58,606 nt of DNA from Victivallis lenta (GCF_009695545.1 NZ_VUNS01000031.1:1-58606), one strand, 5' to 3'; positions 30,410 to 39,734 are shown, numbered from the stretch's first letter. Translations and numbers: made by a program. The notes: a model not told the origin generated them from the sequence alone.

Positions 30410-31816
30410 TTATTTCGTGACTGCGGCAATCGCGGCATCCGGACTGTTTTTCGTGACGGCCGGAGTTGCCGTCAGTGTTACGAAGACTTTGAACTTGCTC
30501 TTCACCTTGCTTTCCGCGCCGAAGAGATAACGGAGAACCGGAATTTCTCCAAGAAACGGAACGCCGTTGTACTGTTCGACTTCAACGCTCTTGTCAAAAG
30601 CGGCGACCAGCATTTCGGTACCGACATTGAGGGTCAACGATGAATTGAACGTATTCGAGTCGGTCGTGACGGTTCCGAGATTGTCGGTCTCGACCGGAGT
30701 GCTGACAGTCAGAACCCAGTTGCCCATCAGGGTTTGAGCCCCCTCGGCCGGATCATCTCCGAAACAGATCATAGGCGCGCTGATATAAAATTCAAACTCG
30801 GTGGTTTCCACTGCGGTGACAGAAGTGTTCTGATTTTCGGCGTCCTTCTGAATCTGCTGGAACTCCGGGGTAAAGCGGAAACGGTATTTCGCCTCATCCC
30901 AGGAGTTCACGGCGGTAAAATCGTTGGTGACGGTCATGGTCATGCCGGTCGCCACATTCGCCTTGCCGTTCTGGGCGAGCATCCGCAGAAATGTCGCGTC
31001 GAAATTCGGAGCGACCATGATCGCGCCGAGCCCGGTGGCGTCCCGGACGGGGCCGTCGGAGATCAGGCTTGCGAAGTTTTCGATTCCCTGCTTGGAATAG
31101 AAGTTGGAAAAATCGAATCCGGCGGAAAGAATATCGGCGCCGGGGCCGTTCTTCCACGCCACATAGTCGATGCCGAGTTCGCGGAAGTTGTTGTCGGAAA
31201 CCACATAGACTTTCAGCTCAAGCTGAAGCTGGGGGACCGGCCGGTCGACCGCTTTCAGGAACTTCATGAATTCATCGGCCTGCGACTTCGAGCTTTTCCA
31301 GATGAACATATTGGTTCCCCGGTCGAAGTAAGCAGAACCGCCGCCGAATCCGGCCGGCGCGAAAGTCTGGTCGAGCATGGCAAGCATCTCATCGGAACCG
31401 CGGTAATCGGCGCAATAGCTGTAACGGGTGATCCCGTCGCCGCTGACGGCGGTTCCGTTCTCATCGACTTTTTTCGAAGGATAATCGAGCGCGGCGATCA
31501 TCTGGTCCACATACGGCAGCATGGTCTTGCCGGTCGAAACCACGAGAAACTGCTTGCCGCCTGCTTTGTAGTCGAGGCTCTGCACCGTGGATTGCGCGTC
31601 GAATCGCTTGACCGCGCCTTTGATGAACGGCAGCAGGTCATGGGCACTGACATGTTTCAGCTCATAGACCTTGCTGGTCATGTAATGCTGCGCGCGATCC
31701 TCGTTGAAGACGATGGTTCTCTGCTTGCCGTCGTCTCCCGTCAGGGGCAGCGCCGCAGCGAAGGCGGCGACTCCGAGCCCCAGCATTGTCGTTCTGGCGA
31801 TGAGTTTGTGATACAT
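30410..31816 (-). CDS. Secretin-like protein, paralogue 1
   Basis: A 468-residue exported paralogue of the next gene. It shares TSKVYELKHVSAHDLLPFIK, LGIDYVAWKNGPGADILSAG and GVPFLGEIPVLRYLFGAESK with it. It is shorter because the central region between the N-domains and the barrel is reduced. The N-terminus (MYHKLIARTTMLGLGVAAFA) is a signal peptide. AAGGAAAACAGT precedes the ATG. The two genes are in one operon, suggesting a hetero-oligomeric or specialised gate. No lipoprotein pilotin gene is visible nearby. Confidence 0.78.
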   Translation of the reverse strand: MYHKLIARTTMLGLGVAAFAAALPLTGDDGKQRTIVFNEDRAQHYMTSKVYELKHVSAHDLLPFIKGAVKRFDAQSTVQSLDYKAGGKQFLVVSTGKTMLPYVDQMIAALDYPSKKVDENGTAVSGDGITRYSYCADYRGSDEMLAMLDQTFAPAGFGGGSAYFDRGTNMFIWKSSKSQADEFMKFLKAVDRPVPQLQLELKVYVVSDNNFRELGIDYVAWKNGPGADILSAGFDFSNFYSKQGIENFASLISDGPVRDATGLGAIMVAPNFDATFLRMLAQNGKANVATGMTMTVTNDFTAVNSWDEAKYRFRFTPEFQQIQKDAENQNTSVTAVETTEFEFYISAPMICFGDDPAEGAQTLMGNWVLTVSTPVETDNLGTVTTDSNTFNSSLTLNVGTEMLVAAFDKSVEVEQYNGVPFLGEIPVLRYLFGAESKVKSKFKVFVTLTATPAVTKNSPDAAIAAVTK

Positions 31817-31844
31817 ACTGTTTTCCTTACTTCTATGTTTTTAC

Positions 31845-31882
31845 TGCGCCCGATGACGGTCCGACTACGCGGACAGGGCGCA
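31845..31882 (-). terminator. Hairpin between the kdp operon and the secretin pair
   Basis: Outer arms TGCGCCC (31845-31851) and GGGCGCA (31876-31882) plus inner GTCCG/CGGAC form a branched stem about 60 bases after the short kdpD stop. There is no strong T-run. It is a plausible partial terminator insulating the secretin genes. Confidence 0.4.
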
Positions 31883-31944
31883 ATTCACCTGTAAATGATA
31901 TGAAATGCGAAGGATCATAATCCGGGAAAGCCGGGGCAGGGAGG

Positions 31945-33117
31945 TCAGGCAGGAAGCCCGAGGGATGAACCGTGGTCAGGGGATTGGTGTTCCATTACGA
32001 CGATTTTGAAGTCGTAATTCTGTTCGGTCAGCCGTTCGAGCAGGCTGCGCTTTCCGCAAAGCCGCTGCAGGAACGGAACGGGACGGCCGGAGGGCCCCAT
32101 GATGATATGTCCGACCCGGTGTTCCTTTGCAAACTGCAGAATCGTCTGAACGATATCATCGCTTTTATAAGTGAAAATCGTGGCCCCGAGCTGGCGCGCG
32201 AGTTCCAGCGTATTGTTCAAATGGCGCTGGGTGGCCGCATCGATGCGGACCGCACTCTCCCGGGAAGTCTGGACGTAAAGCACATACCAGTTCCGGCTGA
32301 GCCTGCCGGCGATGCGGGAAGCGTAACGCAGCAATGCATCGGCGTTCGGACTGCGGGAGCTCATGCACACCATGACCTGATCCGGGCTGACCGCCTCTTC
32401 TTTGCCTTCGGGGACCGTTTTCTCCCGGAAGCGCGTATCGAGCTGCGCCGCCAGTTCGCGCAGCGTCAGCTCTCTTAGCTGCTGCAAGTTGCTGTCTTTG
32501 AAAAAGTTCGCCAGAGCCGAATCGATCCGCTCTTCCGGATAGACCCGGCCGGTGCGGATGCGCTGCTGCAGATCCGCAACCGAAACGTCGACATTGACCA
32601 CCTCATCCGCACCGGTCACGACCCTGTCGGGAATCCGCTCCTTGACTTTGACTCCGGTCGACTTCTCGACGATTTCGTAGAGGCTTTCGAGATGCTGGAC
32701 GTTCAGGGTCGAAATCACATGGATTCCTGCATCGAGAATATCCTCGACATCCTGGTAACGTTTGGCGTTTCTGGAGCCCGGCGCATTGGTATGAGCAAGT
32801 TCGTCAACCAATACGGCCTGCGGATTCCGCCTGATGATGGCAGGAACATCCATCTCGGTGATCTTGATTCCGCGATGCACGATTTCGCGCCGCGGAATCA
32901 TCTCCAGGTTCCCGATGCATTCGGCGGTCTCCTTCCGGCCGTGGGTCTCCAACAATCCGATCACAACATCCATATGCTCAATATCTCTGAGGCGGCATGC
33001 CTCCTTGAGCATCTGGGTGGTTTTGCCGACTCCGGCGCAATACCCGAGATAGATCTTGAGCTTTCCGCGCCGGGAGCTGCGGATCATTTCGAGAAAGTTG
33101 TCTGCACGTGTATTCAT
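31945..33117 (-). CDS. kdpD: Short KdpD: N-terminal sensor domain plus USP domain, no kinase
   Basis: A 390-residue protein equal to the cytoplasmic N-terminal part of KdpD. The KdpD domain has Walker A GYCAGVGKTTQML, AVLVDELAHTNAPGSRNAKR and DILDAGIHVISTLNVQHLES. A universal-stress-like domain follows from about residue 250 (MVCMSSRSPNADALLRYASR, HIIMGPSGRPVPFL). Transmembrane segments, H-box and ATPase are absent, so it cannot phosphorylate. It is the last gene of the kdp operon. It may sense K+/turgor state or c-di-AMP through the USP part, as described for KdpD in other bacteria, and work with the separate histidine kinase at the front of the operon. Confidence 0.9.
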   Translation of the reverse strand: MNTRADNFLEMIRSSRRGKLKIYLGYCAGVGKTTQMLKEACRLRDIEHMDVVIGLLETHGRKETAECIGNLEMIPRREIVHRGIKITEMDVPAIIRRNPQAVLVDELAHTNAPGSRNAKRYQDVEDILDAGIHVISTLNVQHLESLYEIVEKSTGVKVKERIPDRVVTGADEVVNVDVSVADLQQRIRTGRVYPEERIDSALANFFKDSNLQQLRELTLRELAAQLDTRFREKTVPEGKEEAVSPDQVMVCMSSRSPNADALLRYASRIAGRLSRNWYVLYVQTSRESAVRIDAATQRHLNNTLELARQLGATIFTYKSDDIVQTILQFAKEHRVGHIIMGPSGRPVPFLQRLCGKRSLLERLTEQNYDFKIVVMEHQSPDHGSSLGLPA

Positions 33118-33134
33118 GACGGAAGAGCCGTTCC

Positions 33135-33178
33135 CCGGCGGGCCATGTTCCGCGGGAAGGGAGGGAACGGCCCGCCGG
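33135..33178 (-). promoter_or_regulatory. GC-rich hairpin between kdpC and kdpD
   Basis: Perfect 10-base arms CCGGCGGGCC (33135-33144) and GGCCCGCCGG (33169-33178) fill the 76-base gap, ending 17 bases before the kdpD start. There is no T-run, so it more likely acts as an mRNA stability or processing element or lowers kdpD translation than as a terminator. Confidence 0.45.
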
Positions 33179-33193
33179 AGACGGCGTTTTTCA

Positions 33194-33757
33194 TTATTTC
33201 ATTTCATCGAGCGCCAGATTCAGCATCAGGACGTTCACGATCGGTTCGTTGCGCATGATGCCGCCGGGATATTCGACCTTGGATTCCACCACCTTCATGA
33301 GTTCGGCTTCGCTCATGCCGCGCGCTTTCGCGACGCGGGGCGCCTGAAACTTCGCGGCGGCCAGCGTGATATGCGGGTCGAGCCCGCTGCCGGAGGCGGT
33401 CACCATGTCGGCGGGAATCGGATTTTCGGCGGTGGCGCCATACTTTTTTATGAGCTCCTGAGCCCGCTCGGTGATCTTCGGCGAGGTCGGGGTCAGGTTG
33501 CTGCCGACCGCTCCGGCACCGTTGTAGTCCGCCGCCGACGGACGGCTGTGGAAGTAGTTATCCCGGGTGAACTCCTGCGCCACCTGGCGGCTGCCGACAT
33601 ACTGGCCGGCGGCGTTCTTCACCAGAGAACCATTGGCGGAGTTCGGTACAAAGACCTGTGCAATGGTCCAGATGACCAGCGTATAGACCACGCAGCAGAG
33701 CAGGATGCTCAGCACGGCGGTGCGTATCGCTCCAAAAATATCGGTTGTCAGCTTCAT
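33194..33757 (-). CDS. kdpC: K+-transporting ATPase subunit C
   Basis: A 187-residue single-span membrane protein of the KdpFABC pump. One N-terminal helix (VLSILLCCVVYTLVIWTIAQ) is followed by a periplasmic domain with the family blocks GSLVKNAAGQYVGSRQVAQE, YFHSRPSAADYNGAGAVGSN, ASGSGLDPHIT and ARVAKARG-like QAPRVAKARGMSEAEL. The length is normal. AAGGAGA precedes the ATG, and it starts 18 bases after kdpB. Confidence 0.95.
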   Translation of the reverse strand: MKLTTDIFGAIRTAVLSILLCCVVYTLVIWTIAQVFVPNSANGSLVKNAAGQYVGSRQVAQEFTRDNYFHSRPSAADYNGAGAVGSNLTPTSPKITERAQELIKKYGATAENPIPADMVTASGSGLDPHITLAAAKFQAPRVAKARGMSEAELMKVVESKVEYPGGIMRNEPIVNVLMLNLALDEMK

Positions 33758-33775
33758 GATTTTCTCCTTTGCTTA

Positions 33776-35830
33776 TCAGAACAGCCCGGTTGCGGCCAGC
33801 ACCATATCGATCAGTTTGATGCCGATGAAGGGGGCGATCACCCCGCCGAGGCCGTAGATGAACAGATTGCGCGCCAGCAGCGCATCCGCGCCCATCGGCC
33901 GGTACTTCACGCCTTTGAGCGCGATCGGGATCAGCAGCGGGATGATGACCGCGTTGAAGATCAGCGCCGACAGGATCGCGCTCGACGGGGTCGCAAGGTG
34001 CATGATGTTCAGCACCGCCAGTTCCGGGATCGCCAGCAGGAAGATCGCCGGAATGATTGCGAAGTATTTCGCCACGTCGTTCGCAATCGAAAAAGTGGTC
34101 AGTGCGCCGCGGGTCATCAGCAGCTGCTTGCCGATCTCGATGACTTCGATCAGCTTGGTCGGGTCGCTGTCGAGATCGACCATGTTGCCGGCCTCCTTCG
34201 CCGCCTGCGTGCCGGAGTTCATCGCAATGCCGATATCGGCCTGCGCGAGCGCCGGAGCGTCGTTCGTGCCGTCGCCCATCATCGCGACCAGGCGGCCTCT
34301 GGCCTGCTCCTGGCGGATATAGGCGAGCTTGTCCTCCGGTTTGGCTTCGGCGATGAAGTCGTCTACGCCCGCTTCTTCGGCGATCGCCTTCGCGGTCAGC
34401 GGGTTGTCGCCGGTGACCATCACCACGCGCAGCCCCATCGCCCGCAGACGTTCGAAGCGGTCCCTGATGCCGGTTTTAAGGATATCGGACAACGCCACCA
34501 CGCCGAGAATCCGGTCGTTAACCGAAACAACGATCGGTGTGCAGCCTTTCCGGGCGACTTTCGTCACCATCTCCTCAATATCGGCCGGAACTTTGGTTTT
34601 CGCCTTCTTCGCGGCCTGAATCACGGCATCGGAAGCACCTTTGCGATAGTGAGTTCCATCCGTCGCATCGGTTCCGCTCATGCGGGTCTGGGCGGTGAAC
34701 TCAATCACGTCGCAGCTTCCGTCGTCTTTGGCGACCTTGCCGTTGAGTTCGCGTTCCGCCAGAGTGATGATCGAACGGCCTTCCGGAGTCTGATCGCCGA
34801 ACGAGGCACGCACCGCGGCGTCGATCAGCTTTTCGCGATCGACTCCCTTCACCGGATAAAACTCCGAGGCGAGGCGGTCGCCGACGGTGATCGTGCCGGT
34901 CTTGTCCAGCAGCAGCGTATCGATGTCGCCGGCCAGTTCCACGGCCTTGCCGCTCTTGGCCAGCACGTTGGCCGCCAGCGCCCGGTCCATGCCCGCGATG
35001 CCGATCGCGGCGAGCAGCGCGCCGATCGTGGTCGGGATCAGGCAGACCAGCAGCGAAATCAGGGTCGGCAGCGGAATGGTCACGTCGAAATATTTCGCCA
35101 TCGGGTAGAGCGTGGCCGTGACCAGCAGGAAGCCCAGCGTCAGCCCGGCCAGCGTGACGGTCAGCGCCAGCTCGTTCGGAGTCTTCTGGCGGACCGCGCC
35201 CTCGACCAGCGCGATCATCCGGTCGAGGAAGGATTCCCCGGCTCCGGCGGTGATCTTCACCTTGATCCGGTCGGAGAGCACGCGGGTGCCGCCGGTCACG
35301 CCGGAGCGGTCGCCGCCGGCCTCGCGCACCACCGGCGCGGATTCGCCGGTGATCGCGGATTCGTCGATGCTGGCGACGCCTTCGATCACTTCGCCGTCGC
35401 TCGGAATAATCTCGCCCGCGCTGACCACGACGATATCGCCGGTTTTCAGCAGCGAGGAGCTGACCGCTTCAATCCTGCCTGAACCGCCCAGACGATTGGC
35501 CATCGTCTGTCTGCGAGTGTTTTTCAGGCTGTCGGCCTGCGCCTTGCCGCGCGCTTCGGCGAGCGCCTCCGCGAAATTCGCGAAGAGGACGGTCAGCCAG
35601 AGCACGGCTGTCACCAGGGTTGTATAGAGGATATTGGCATGGCCGCCGCAGATGTCGATGATCCAGACCAGCGTGGTCAGCGCCGCGCCGATTTCGGTGA
35701 CGAACATCACCGGATTGCGCGCCATCGTCCGGGGATTCAGCATCGCGAACGACTGGATCAGGGCGGTTTTGACCAGCCCTTTGTCGAAGAGCGTCGCCTT
35801 CCGGCTTTCTTTTCTGTTCATGTGATTCAT
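33776..35830 (-). CDS. kdpB: K+-transporting P-type ATPase subunit B
   Basis: A 684-residue catalytic subunit, a P1A-type ATPase in the inner membrane. The phosphorylated Asp is in [15 protein letters not shown] (near residue 308). TGES (in [13 protein letters not shown]) is the dephosphorylation loop, and [20 protein letters not shown] and [20 protein letters not shown] are the hinge motifs. An AGGAG lies eight bases before the ATG at 35830; an ATG nine bases on is an alternative. It works with KdpA (K+ channel subunit), KdpC and KdpF encoded around it for high-affinity K+ uptake. Confidence 0.97.
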   Translation of the reverse strand: MNHMNRKESRKATLFDKGLVKTALIQSFAMLNPRTMARNPVMFVTEIGAALTTLVWIIDICGGHANILYTTLVTAVLWLTVLFANFAEALAEARGKAQADSLKNTRRQTMANRLGGSGRIEAVSSSLLKTGDIVVVSAGEIIPSDGEVIEGVASIDESAITGESAPVVREAGGDRSGVTGGTRVLSDRIKVKITAGAGESFLDRMIALVEGAVRQKTPNELALTVTLAGLTLGFLLVTATLYPMAKYFDVTIPLPTLISLLVCLIPTTIGALLAAIGIAGMDRALAANVLAKSGKAVELAGDIDTLLLDKTGTITVGDRLASEFYPVKGVDREKLIDAAVRASFGDQTPEGRSIITLAERELNGKVAKDDGSCDVIEFTAQTRMSGTDATDGTHYRKGASDAVIQAAKKAKTKVPADIEEMVTKVARKGCTPIVVSVNDRILGVVALSDILKTGIRDRFERLRAMGLRVVMVTGDNPLTAKAIAEEAGVDDFIAEAKPEDKLAYIRQEQARGRLVAMMGDGTNDAPALAQADIGIAMNSGTQAAKEAGNMVDLDSDPTKLIEVIEIGKQLLMTRGALTTFSIANDVAKYFAIIPAIFLLAIPELAVLNIMHLATPSSAILSALIFNAVIIPLLIPIALKGVKYRPMGADALLARNLFIYGLGGVIAPFIGIKLIDMVLAATGLF

Positions 35831-35848
35831 GATCTTAACTCCTGAGAA

Positions 35849-37537
35849 TCAGTGTACAAGGGTGGTGAGATATTCGGCGATCGGCCCGAGGACCGCCACC
35901 GGCAGAAAGAGCAGAGCGCCGACGAAGACCACGGTGCCGCCGATCACCACGCCGAAGAGCGCGGTATCGGTCTTGAGCGTTCCCACCGTTTCGGGGACCT
36001 CCTTCTTCGCAAAGAGCGAGCCGCAGATCGCCAGCTGGAAGATGATCGGGATGAACCGGCCGATCAGCATCACCAGCCCGCAGGCGATGTTCCACGGCAC
36101 GGTGTTGTCGCCCAGCCCCTCGAAGCCGGAGCCGTTGTTGGCCGAAGACGAGGTGAATTCATAGAGCATCTCGGTGAAGCCGTGGAAGCCCGGATTCAGC
36201 ACGGTGTCGCGTCCCCACGACGGGATCAGGCAGAAGATCGCCATGCCGCCGAGGATGCACAGCGGGTGCATCAGCAGCGCCGGGAGCGCGTACTTCATCT
36301 CGCGGGTCTCGACCTTCTTGCCGAGGTATTCCGGCGTCCGCCCGACCATCATGCCGCAGATGAATACGCCGATGATGATGTAGGTGAAGAGTCCGAGGAA
36401 GCCGACGCCGATGCCGCCGAAAGTGATGTTGAACCACATGCCTGCCAGCGGGATCAGCCCGGTCAGCGGATTCAGGCTGCAGTGCATCGAGTTCACCGAA
36501 CCGTTGCTGGTGCAAGTCGTGAACACCGCCCACAGCGGGCTTGCGCCCGCGCCGAGACGCAGCTCCTTGCCTTCGAGGTTGGAGGCTTCGGCGACCGGCA
36601 GGTCATGCAGCGCGACGGCCGGTTCGCTTTCAAAGGTGATCGCGCAGCCGAGCTTTACGAGGCAGAGCACCGTCATCACCGCGAAGATCACCAGCGCGTG
36701 CTTTCTGTGCTTCGTGATCATGCCGAACATCCAGACGCAGCCCATCGGGATGATCACCAGGCTGATGCACTCGATGATGTTGCTGTAAAAGCCGACGTTT
36801 TCGAGCGGATGGGTCGAGTTCGGCCCGAAGAAGCCGCCGCCGTTGGTGCCGAGCTGCTTGATGATCACTTCGACCGCCACCGGGCCGCGGGCGATGGTCT
36901 GCACCGCGCCTTCCAGCGTATGGACCACCGCCGCGCCGTCGAAGGTCATCGGCAGCCCGCAGAGGACCAGCAGCGTCGCGCCGATCGCGGCGACCGGCAG
37001 GATCACCAGAAACGTGGCGCGGCACATATCCAGATAGAAGTTGTTCCGTTCCCGGGAGCCGCCGAGCCAGCGGGAAGCGGCGGTCACCGCCGCCAGCCCG
37101 GTCGCCGCCGACACGAACTGCAGCCACATGATGCCGAAGAGCTGCGAGAAGTACGACAGCGTGCTTTCGCCGGAGTAGTGCTGCAGATTGGTGTTGGTCA
37201 CGAACGAGGTGACGGTGTTGAAGATCAGGCTGCCCTCGATCGCCTTCTGCCCGTCCGGGTTCAGCGGCAGGAACTGCTGGAACGCCAGCACGCCGGTCAC
37301 GACCACGAACATGATCGTGTTGAAGATCAGAAGGCTGACCGTATACTGTTTCCAGTTCTGGTCGGCTTCGGCGGCGCGCCCGATCACTTTGTGGAAGAAG
37401 CCCTCGACTTTCTTATGCGTGGGCCCCATGAGGCCGGGGGCCGGGCACATCATCTTGAACATCCATTTCCCGAGCGGCAGCGAAATCAGGATCGACAGCC
37501 CGAGAACGGCAATTGCAAGCAGAAAAGAGTAAATCAT
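35849..37537 (-). CDS. kdpA: K+-transporting ATPase subunit A (K+-selective channel subunit)
   Basis: A 562-residue polytopic membrane protein. K+ selectivity-filter-like loops are visible: TSFVTNTNLQHYSG, LGTNGGGFFGPNSTHP, TTCTSNGSVNSMH and SSSANNGSGFEGLGDNT. About ten hydrophobic helices are distributed along the chain, as usual for KdpA. It begins eight bases after the kdpF stop with a GGTGAG ribosome site. As channel subunit it passes K+ to KdpB for energised import under K+ limitation or osmotic upshift. Confidence 0.97.
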   Translation of the reverse strand: MIYSFLLAIAVLGLSILISLPLGKWMFKMMCPAPGLMGPTHKKVEGFFHKVIGRAAEADQNWKQYTVSLLIFNTIMFVVVTGVLAFQQFLPLNPDGQKAIEGSLIFNTVTSFVTNTNLQHYSGESTLSYFSQLFGIMWLQFVSAATGLAAVTAASRWLGGSRERNNFYLDMCRATFLVILPVAAIGATLLVLCGLPMTFDGAAVVHTLEGAVQTIARGPVAVEVIIKQLGTNGGGFFGPNSTHPLENVGFYSNIIECISLVIIPMGCVWMFGMITKHRKHALVIFAVMTVLCLVKLGCAITFESEPAVALHDLPVAEASNLEGKELRLGAGASPLWAVFTTCTSNGSVNSMHCSLNPLTGLIPLAGMWFNITFGGIGVGFLGLFTYIIIGVFICGMMVGRTPEYLGKKVETREMKYALPALLMHPLCILGGMAIFCLIPSWGRDTVLNPGFHGFTEMLYEFTSSSANNGSGFEGLGDNTVPWNIACGLVMLIGRFIPIIFQLAICGSLFAKKEVPETVGTLKTDTALFGVVIGGTVVFVGALLFLPVAVLGPIAEYLTTLVH

Positions 37538-37545
37538 ATCTCACC

Positions 37546-37626
37546 TTAAAACTTTTCAGGTTTCAAAAGAACATAGCACAGATACACCGTGCAGAACGCC
37601 GTTGCGGCGGAAGCCAGATAAATCAT
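37546..37626 (-). CDS. kdpF: K+-transporting ATPase subunit F
   Basis: A 26-residue hydrophobic peptide beginning MIYLASAAT and ending YVLLKPEKF. KdpF proteins are 25-30 residues, one helix, ending in a similar L-x-P-E-x-F. AAGGTG lies seven bases before the ATG. The stop is eight bases before the kdpA start, which is the canonical kdpF position. It stabilises the KdpABC complex in the membrane. Confidence 0.85.
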   Translation of the reverse strand: MIYLASAATAFCTVYLCYVLLKPEKF

Positions 37627-37651
37627 AAACGCACCTTGGGTTGTTCGTTTT

Positions 37652-37735
37652 TCACTTTAAAGAATCGCAGAATTGGGTCAGGGCGAACATGCCGGCGAAA
37701 AACAGCAGTCCGAGGATAAAACACCCGATTACCAT
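37652..37735 (-). CDS. 27-residue membrane microprotein preceding kdpF
   Basis: A short open frame encodes one hydrophobic helix, MVIGCFILGLLFFAGMFALT, then a tail ending CDSLK. AAGGAG lies nine bases before its ATG, which overlaps the end of the histidine kinase gene by seven bases. A comparable unnamed small protein ending in C-x-x-L precedes kdpF in some other kdp operons (recalled from family knowledge, not checked here). It is probably a small accessory of the Kdp complex. No function can be read from sequence. Confidence 0.6.
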   Translation of the reverse strand: MVIGCFILGLLFFAGMFALTQFCDSLK

Positions 37736-39582
37736 ACAACAGAACTCCTTTCCGGTTGATTGTCCTGCTTCAGCGGCAAAGTGAAATGGAACGTGCTTCC
37801 ATTGCCTTCGGAGCTTTCCACCTCGACCGTTCCTCCCAAAGCAGTGATAATTTCTTTTACGATCGATAAACCGAGACCGACGCCGGAGGATGCTTCCTGT
37901 CCGGGGGCCCGGTAAAATTGTTCGAAAAGATGGCTTCTGACCTCTTCCGGCATGCCGCTGCCGGTATCCTGAACCGCAAACCTCATGAGATTTCCCCGGG
38001 CTTCCGCTTTCAGGGTGATGGTTCCGCCCGCCGGCGTAAAGCGGACGGCATTGTCGATCAGGTTGTCGAACACGTAATTGATCCGGTTGACCGGAACCGT
38101 CACCTCCGGAAGGCCGGGTGCCGCCTCAATCTCCATTTTGATATCCTTGTCGAGGCAGACGGAGCGGAAACGCTCCTTTGCATCCTGCAATAAAATTTCC
38201 GGCCGGCGCGGTTCAAGCTTGAAATGCTTCTGACTGGAGGCCCGATTGAGATCGAGCAGGTCGTCGATGATCGCCGTCAGCCGTTCGCTGTCCTCGCGCA
38301 TCGACATGACCAGATCAAGCTGTTCGGCAGAGAGTTTGCCGATCTTCTCCTCCAGCAGAAGATAAATCGACATCTGCAGTGAGGTCAGCGGCGTTTTCAA
38401 CTGGTGGGAAACCGTCGCCAATACGCTGCGCTTCAGCTCCTGCTGTTCATGGGCCAGCGTAACATCCTTCAGGATAATCGCAACCCCGGAGAGCTGTTCG
38501 GGCGGAGCGCCGGCCGGGATCGGCAACGCCACAGGCTGAAAGAAATATTCCCGGTTCTCGATGAAGAACTGGACCTCTTTCCTGTCCTGCGGCGTCGAAA
38601 CCAGCCCGGTCTGCAAAACGTGACTGTAAAGCTCGGAAAGCCACGCAATCCGCAGATCGCTGAGCTTTACACCTGCTTTCAGCCCGAAACAGCGGTCGGC
38701 GCTCTGCGTCGTGATCTCCACCTTGCCGCTCCGCGCATCGATCACGGCAATCGGGGTGGGAAGCTCTTTGAAAACGTCCTGATTGGTCCGTTCGGAACGC
38801 TCCAGCCGCATCCGTTCGGAGCGACGGGTTTCGCGCAGTGCGGTCGTCATTGAGTTGAATGCGCGCGAAAGCTGTCCGATTTCGTCATTGGAATTCGTTT
38901 CCAGTACGATGTCGAGGTTGCCGCCGGCGATTTCCGTTGTCAGCTCAGTCAGCTTCCGGATCGGTTTTTCAATCCAGTGCCGCAGCAGCAGCATCTGCAG
39001 CACCGCGAAAACAGCGCAGCCGAACAGAATCAGCAATACCCGGTTGTAAAATCGGGCAGCCTCTTCGCGCGCATGATTATTGGCGGCAATCATGTTCTTC
39101 TGGTTCAGTTCCAGCACTTCTCCGGAGAGCTGCCGCAATTGAACCGCCAGCGGATAGATTTCCGTGCCGTACAGCTTTTGACACTCCGCCGGAGCAAGTC
39201 CCGGAGCGGAAACTTTGCGAATACTGTCGGAGTAGTTTACCAGAAGCGCGGCAGTCCTGTCGGCCAGCTCGCGCTCACCCGCAACAGTGATGTTATTTAA
39301 TTCCGCTTTCCAGATTTTATTCAGATTCGCAAGCTGTCCGTCAAAAAAGGCGGATGTCACGGCAGAATCCCCGGCGAACCGGCGCAGAAAACCCTCGTTG
39401 ATTTTCTCCAGAGTCTCGTTAAAACGCTGGCAAAGAATGACACTCTGATAATTTTCACGCAGAATGACATCGATGGAATTGCCCAGTTTCCTGACTTGCA
39501 CGATCATAACGGCGCCGATCACAAAGATCAACGCCAGCAGGCCAAGCAAACTGACCAGAAATTTACGTTTGATATCCAACAT
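37729..39582 (-). CDS. HAMP-domain membrane histidine kinase of the kdp operon
   Basis: A 617-residue two-span sensor kinase. The first helix is FLVSLLGLLALIFVIGAVMI, an extracytoplasmic domain covers about residues 30-180, and a second helix near 185-205 is followed by HAMP (EKPIRKLTELTTEIAGGNLD). A PAS-like domain spans about 270-370. The H-box is LATVSHQLKTPLTSLQ (His near 391), and the ATPase has NLIDNAVRF, DTGSGMPEEV and GVGLGLSIVKE. The ATG at 39582 has AAAGG upstream. A longer frame to 39630 would place a sigma-54 promoter inside the gene. It leads the kdpFABCD transcription unit and is the likely partner of the NtrC-type regulator just upstream. Confidence 0.92.
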   Translation of the reverse strand: MLDIKRKFLVSLLGLLALIFVIGAVMIVQVRKLGNSIDVILRENYQSVILCQRFNETLEKINEGFLRRFAGDSAVTSAFFDGQLANLNKIWKAELNNITVAGERELADRTAALLVNYSDSIRKVSAPGLAPAECQKLYGTEIYPLAVQLRQLSGEVLELNQKNMIAANNHAREEAARFYNRVLLILFGCAVFAVLQMLLLRHWIEKPIRKLTELTTEIAGGNLDIVLETNSNDEIGQLSRAFNSMTTALRETRRSERMRLERSERTNQDVFKELPTPIAVIDARSGKVEITTQSADRCFGLKAGVKLSDLRIAWLSELYSHVLQTGLVSTPQDRKEVQFFIENREYFFQPVALPIPAGAPPEQLSGVAIILKDVTLAHEQQELKRSVLATVSHQLKTPLTSLQMSIYLLLEEKIGKLSAEQLDLVMSMREDSERLTAIIDDLLDLNRASSQKHFKLEPRRPEILLQDAKERFRSVCLDKDIKMEIEAAPGLPEVTVPVNRINYVFDNLIDNAVRFTPAGGTITLKAEARGNLMRFAVQDTGSGMPEEVRSHLFEQFYRAPGQEASSGVGLGLSIVKEIITALGGTVEVESSEGNGSTFHFTLPLKQDNQPERSSVVW

Positions 39583-39619
39583 ATTCACGCCTTTGGTTGC
39601 AAAAATATCACTTGTATAA

Positions 39620-39635
39620 GCAAGACGCATGCCAA
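39620..39635 (-). promoter_or_regulatory. Sigma-54 core promoter for the kinase/kdp operon
   Basis: The minus strand reads TTGGCATGCGTCTTGC: GG and GC separated by exactly ten bases, close to the consensus TGGCAC-N5-TTGC. Transcription would begin about 12 bases downstream, leaving a leader of roughly 26 bases before the kinase start at 39582. Confidence 0.8.
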
Positions 39636-39688
39636 CTGCCCGATGGCTCTTGTACGCTCAAATCATTCCGGACATAAGCAAACTCGTA

Positions 39689-39701
39689 TTGCATTTTGCA
39701 A
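39689..39701. promoter_or_regulatory. Enhancer dyad TTGCA-N3-TGCAA upstream of the kdp sigma-54 promoter
   Basis: The perfect dyad TTGCATTTTGCAA is centred about 75 bases upstream of the GC element. A further half site, AAAATGCAAT, is at 39724-39733. The distance fits an NtrC-type activator that loops to sigma-54 polymerase. The same dyad is found at the other two sigma-54 promoters of this region. Confidence 0.7.
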
Positions 39702-39734
39702 AAGAACACGTGCTGAAAATAATAAAATGCAATG

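Noticed and set aside
33056-35482. 808-residue plus-strand frame opposite kdpC/kdpB
   Set aside because: Antisense shadow; low-complexity His/Asp/Arg-rich translation, while kdpB and kdpC on the other strand carry complete family signatures.
39583-39630. N-terminal extension of the histidine kinase to 39630
   Set aside because: The extension would lie over the sigma-54 core promoter, and the first membrane helix begins right after the ATG at 39582.
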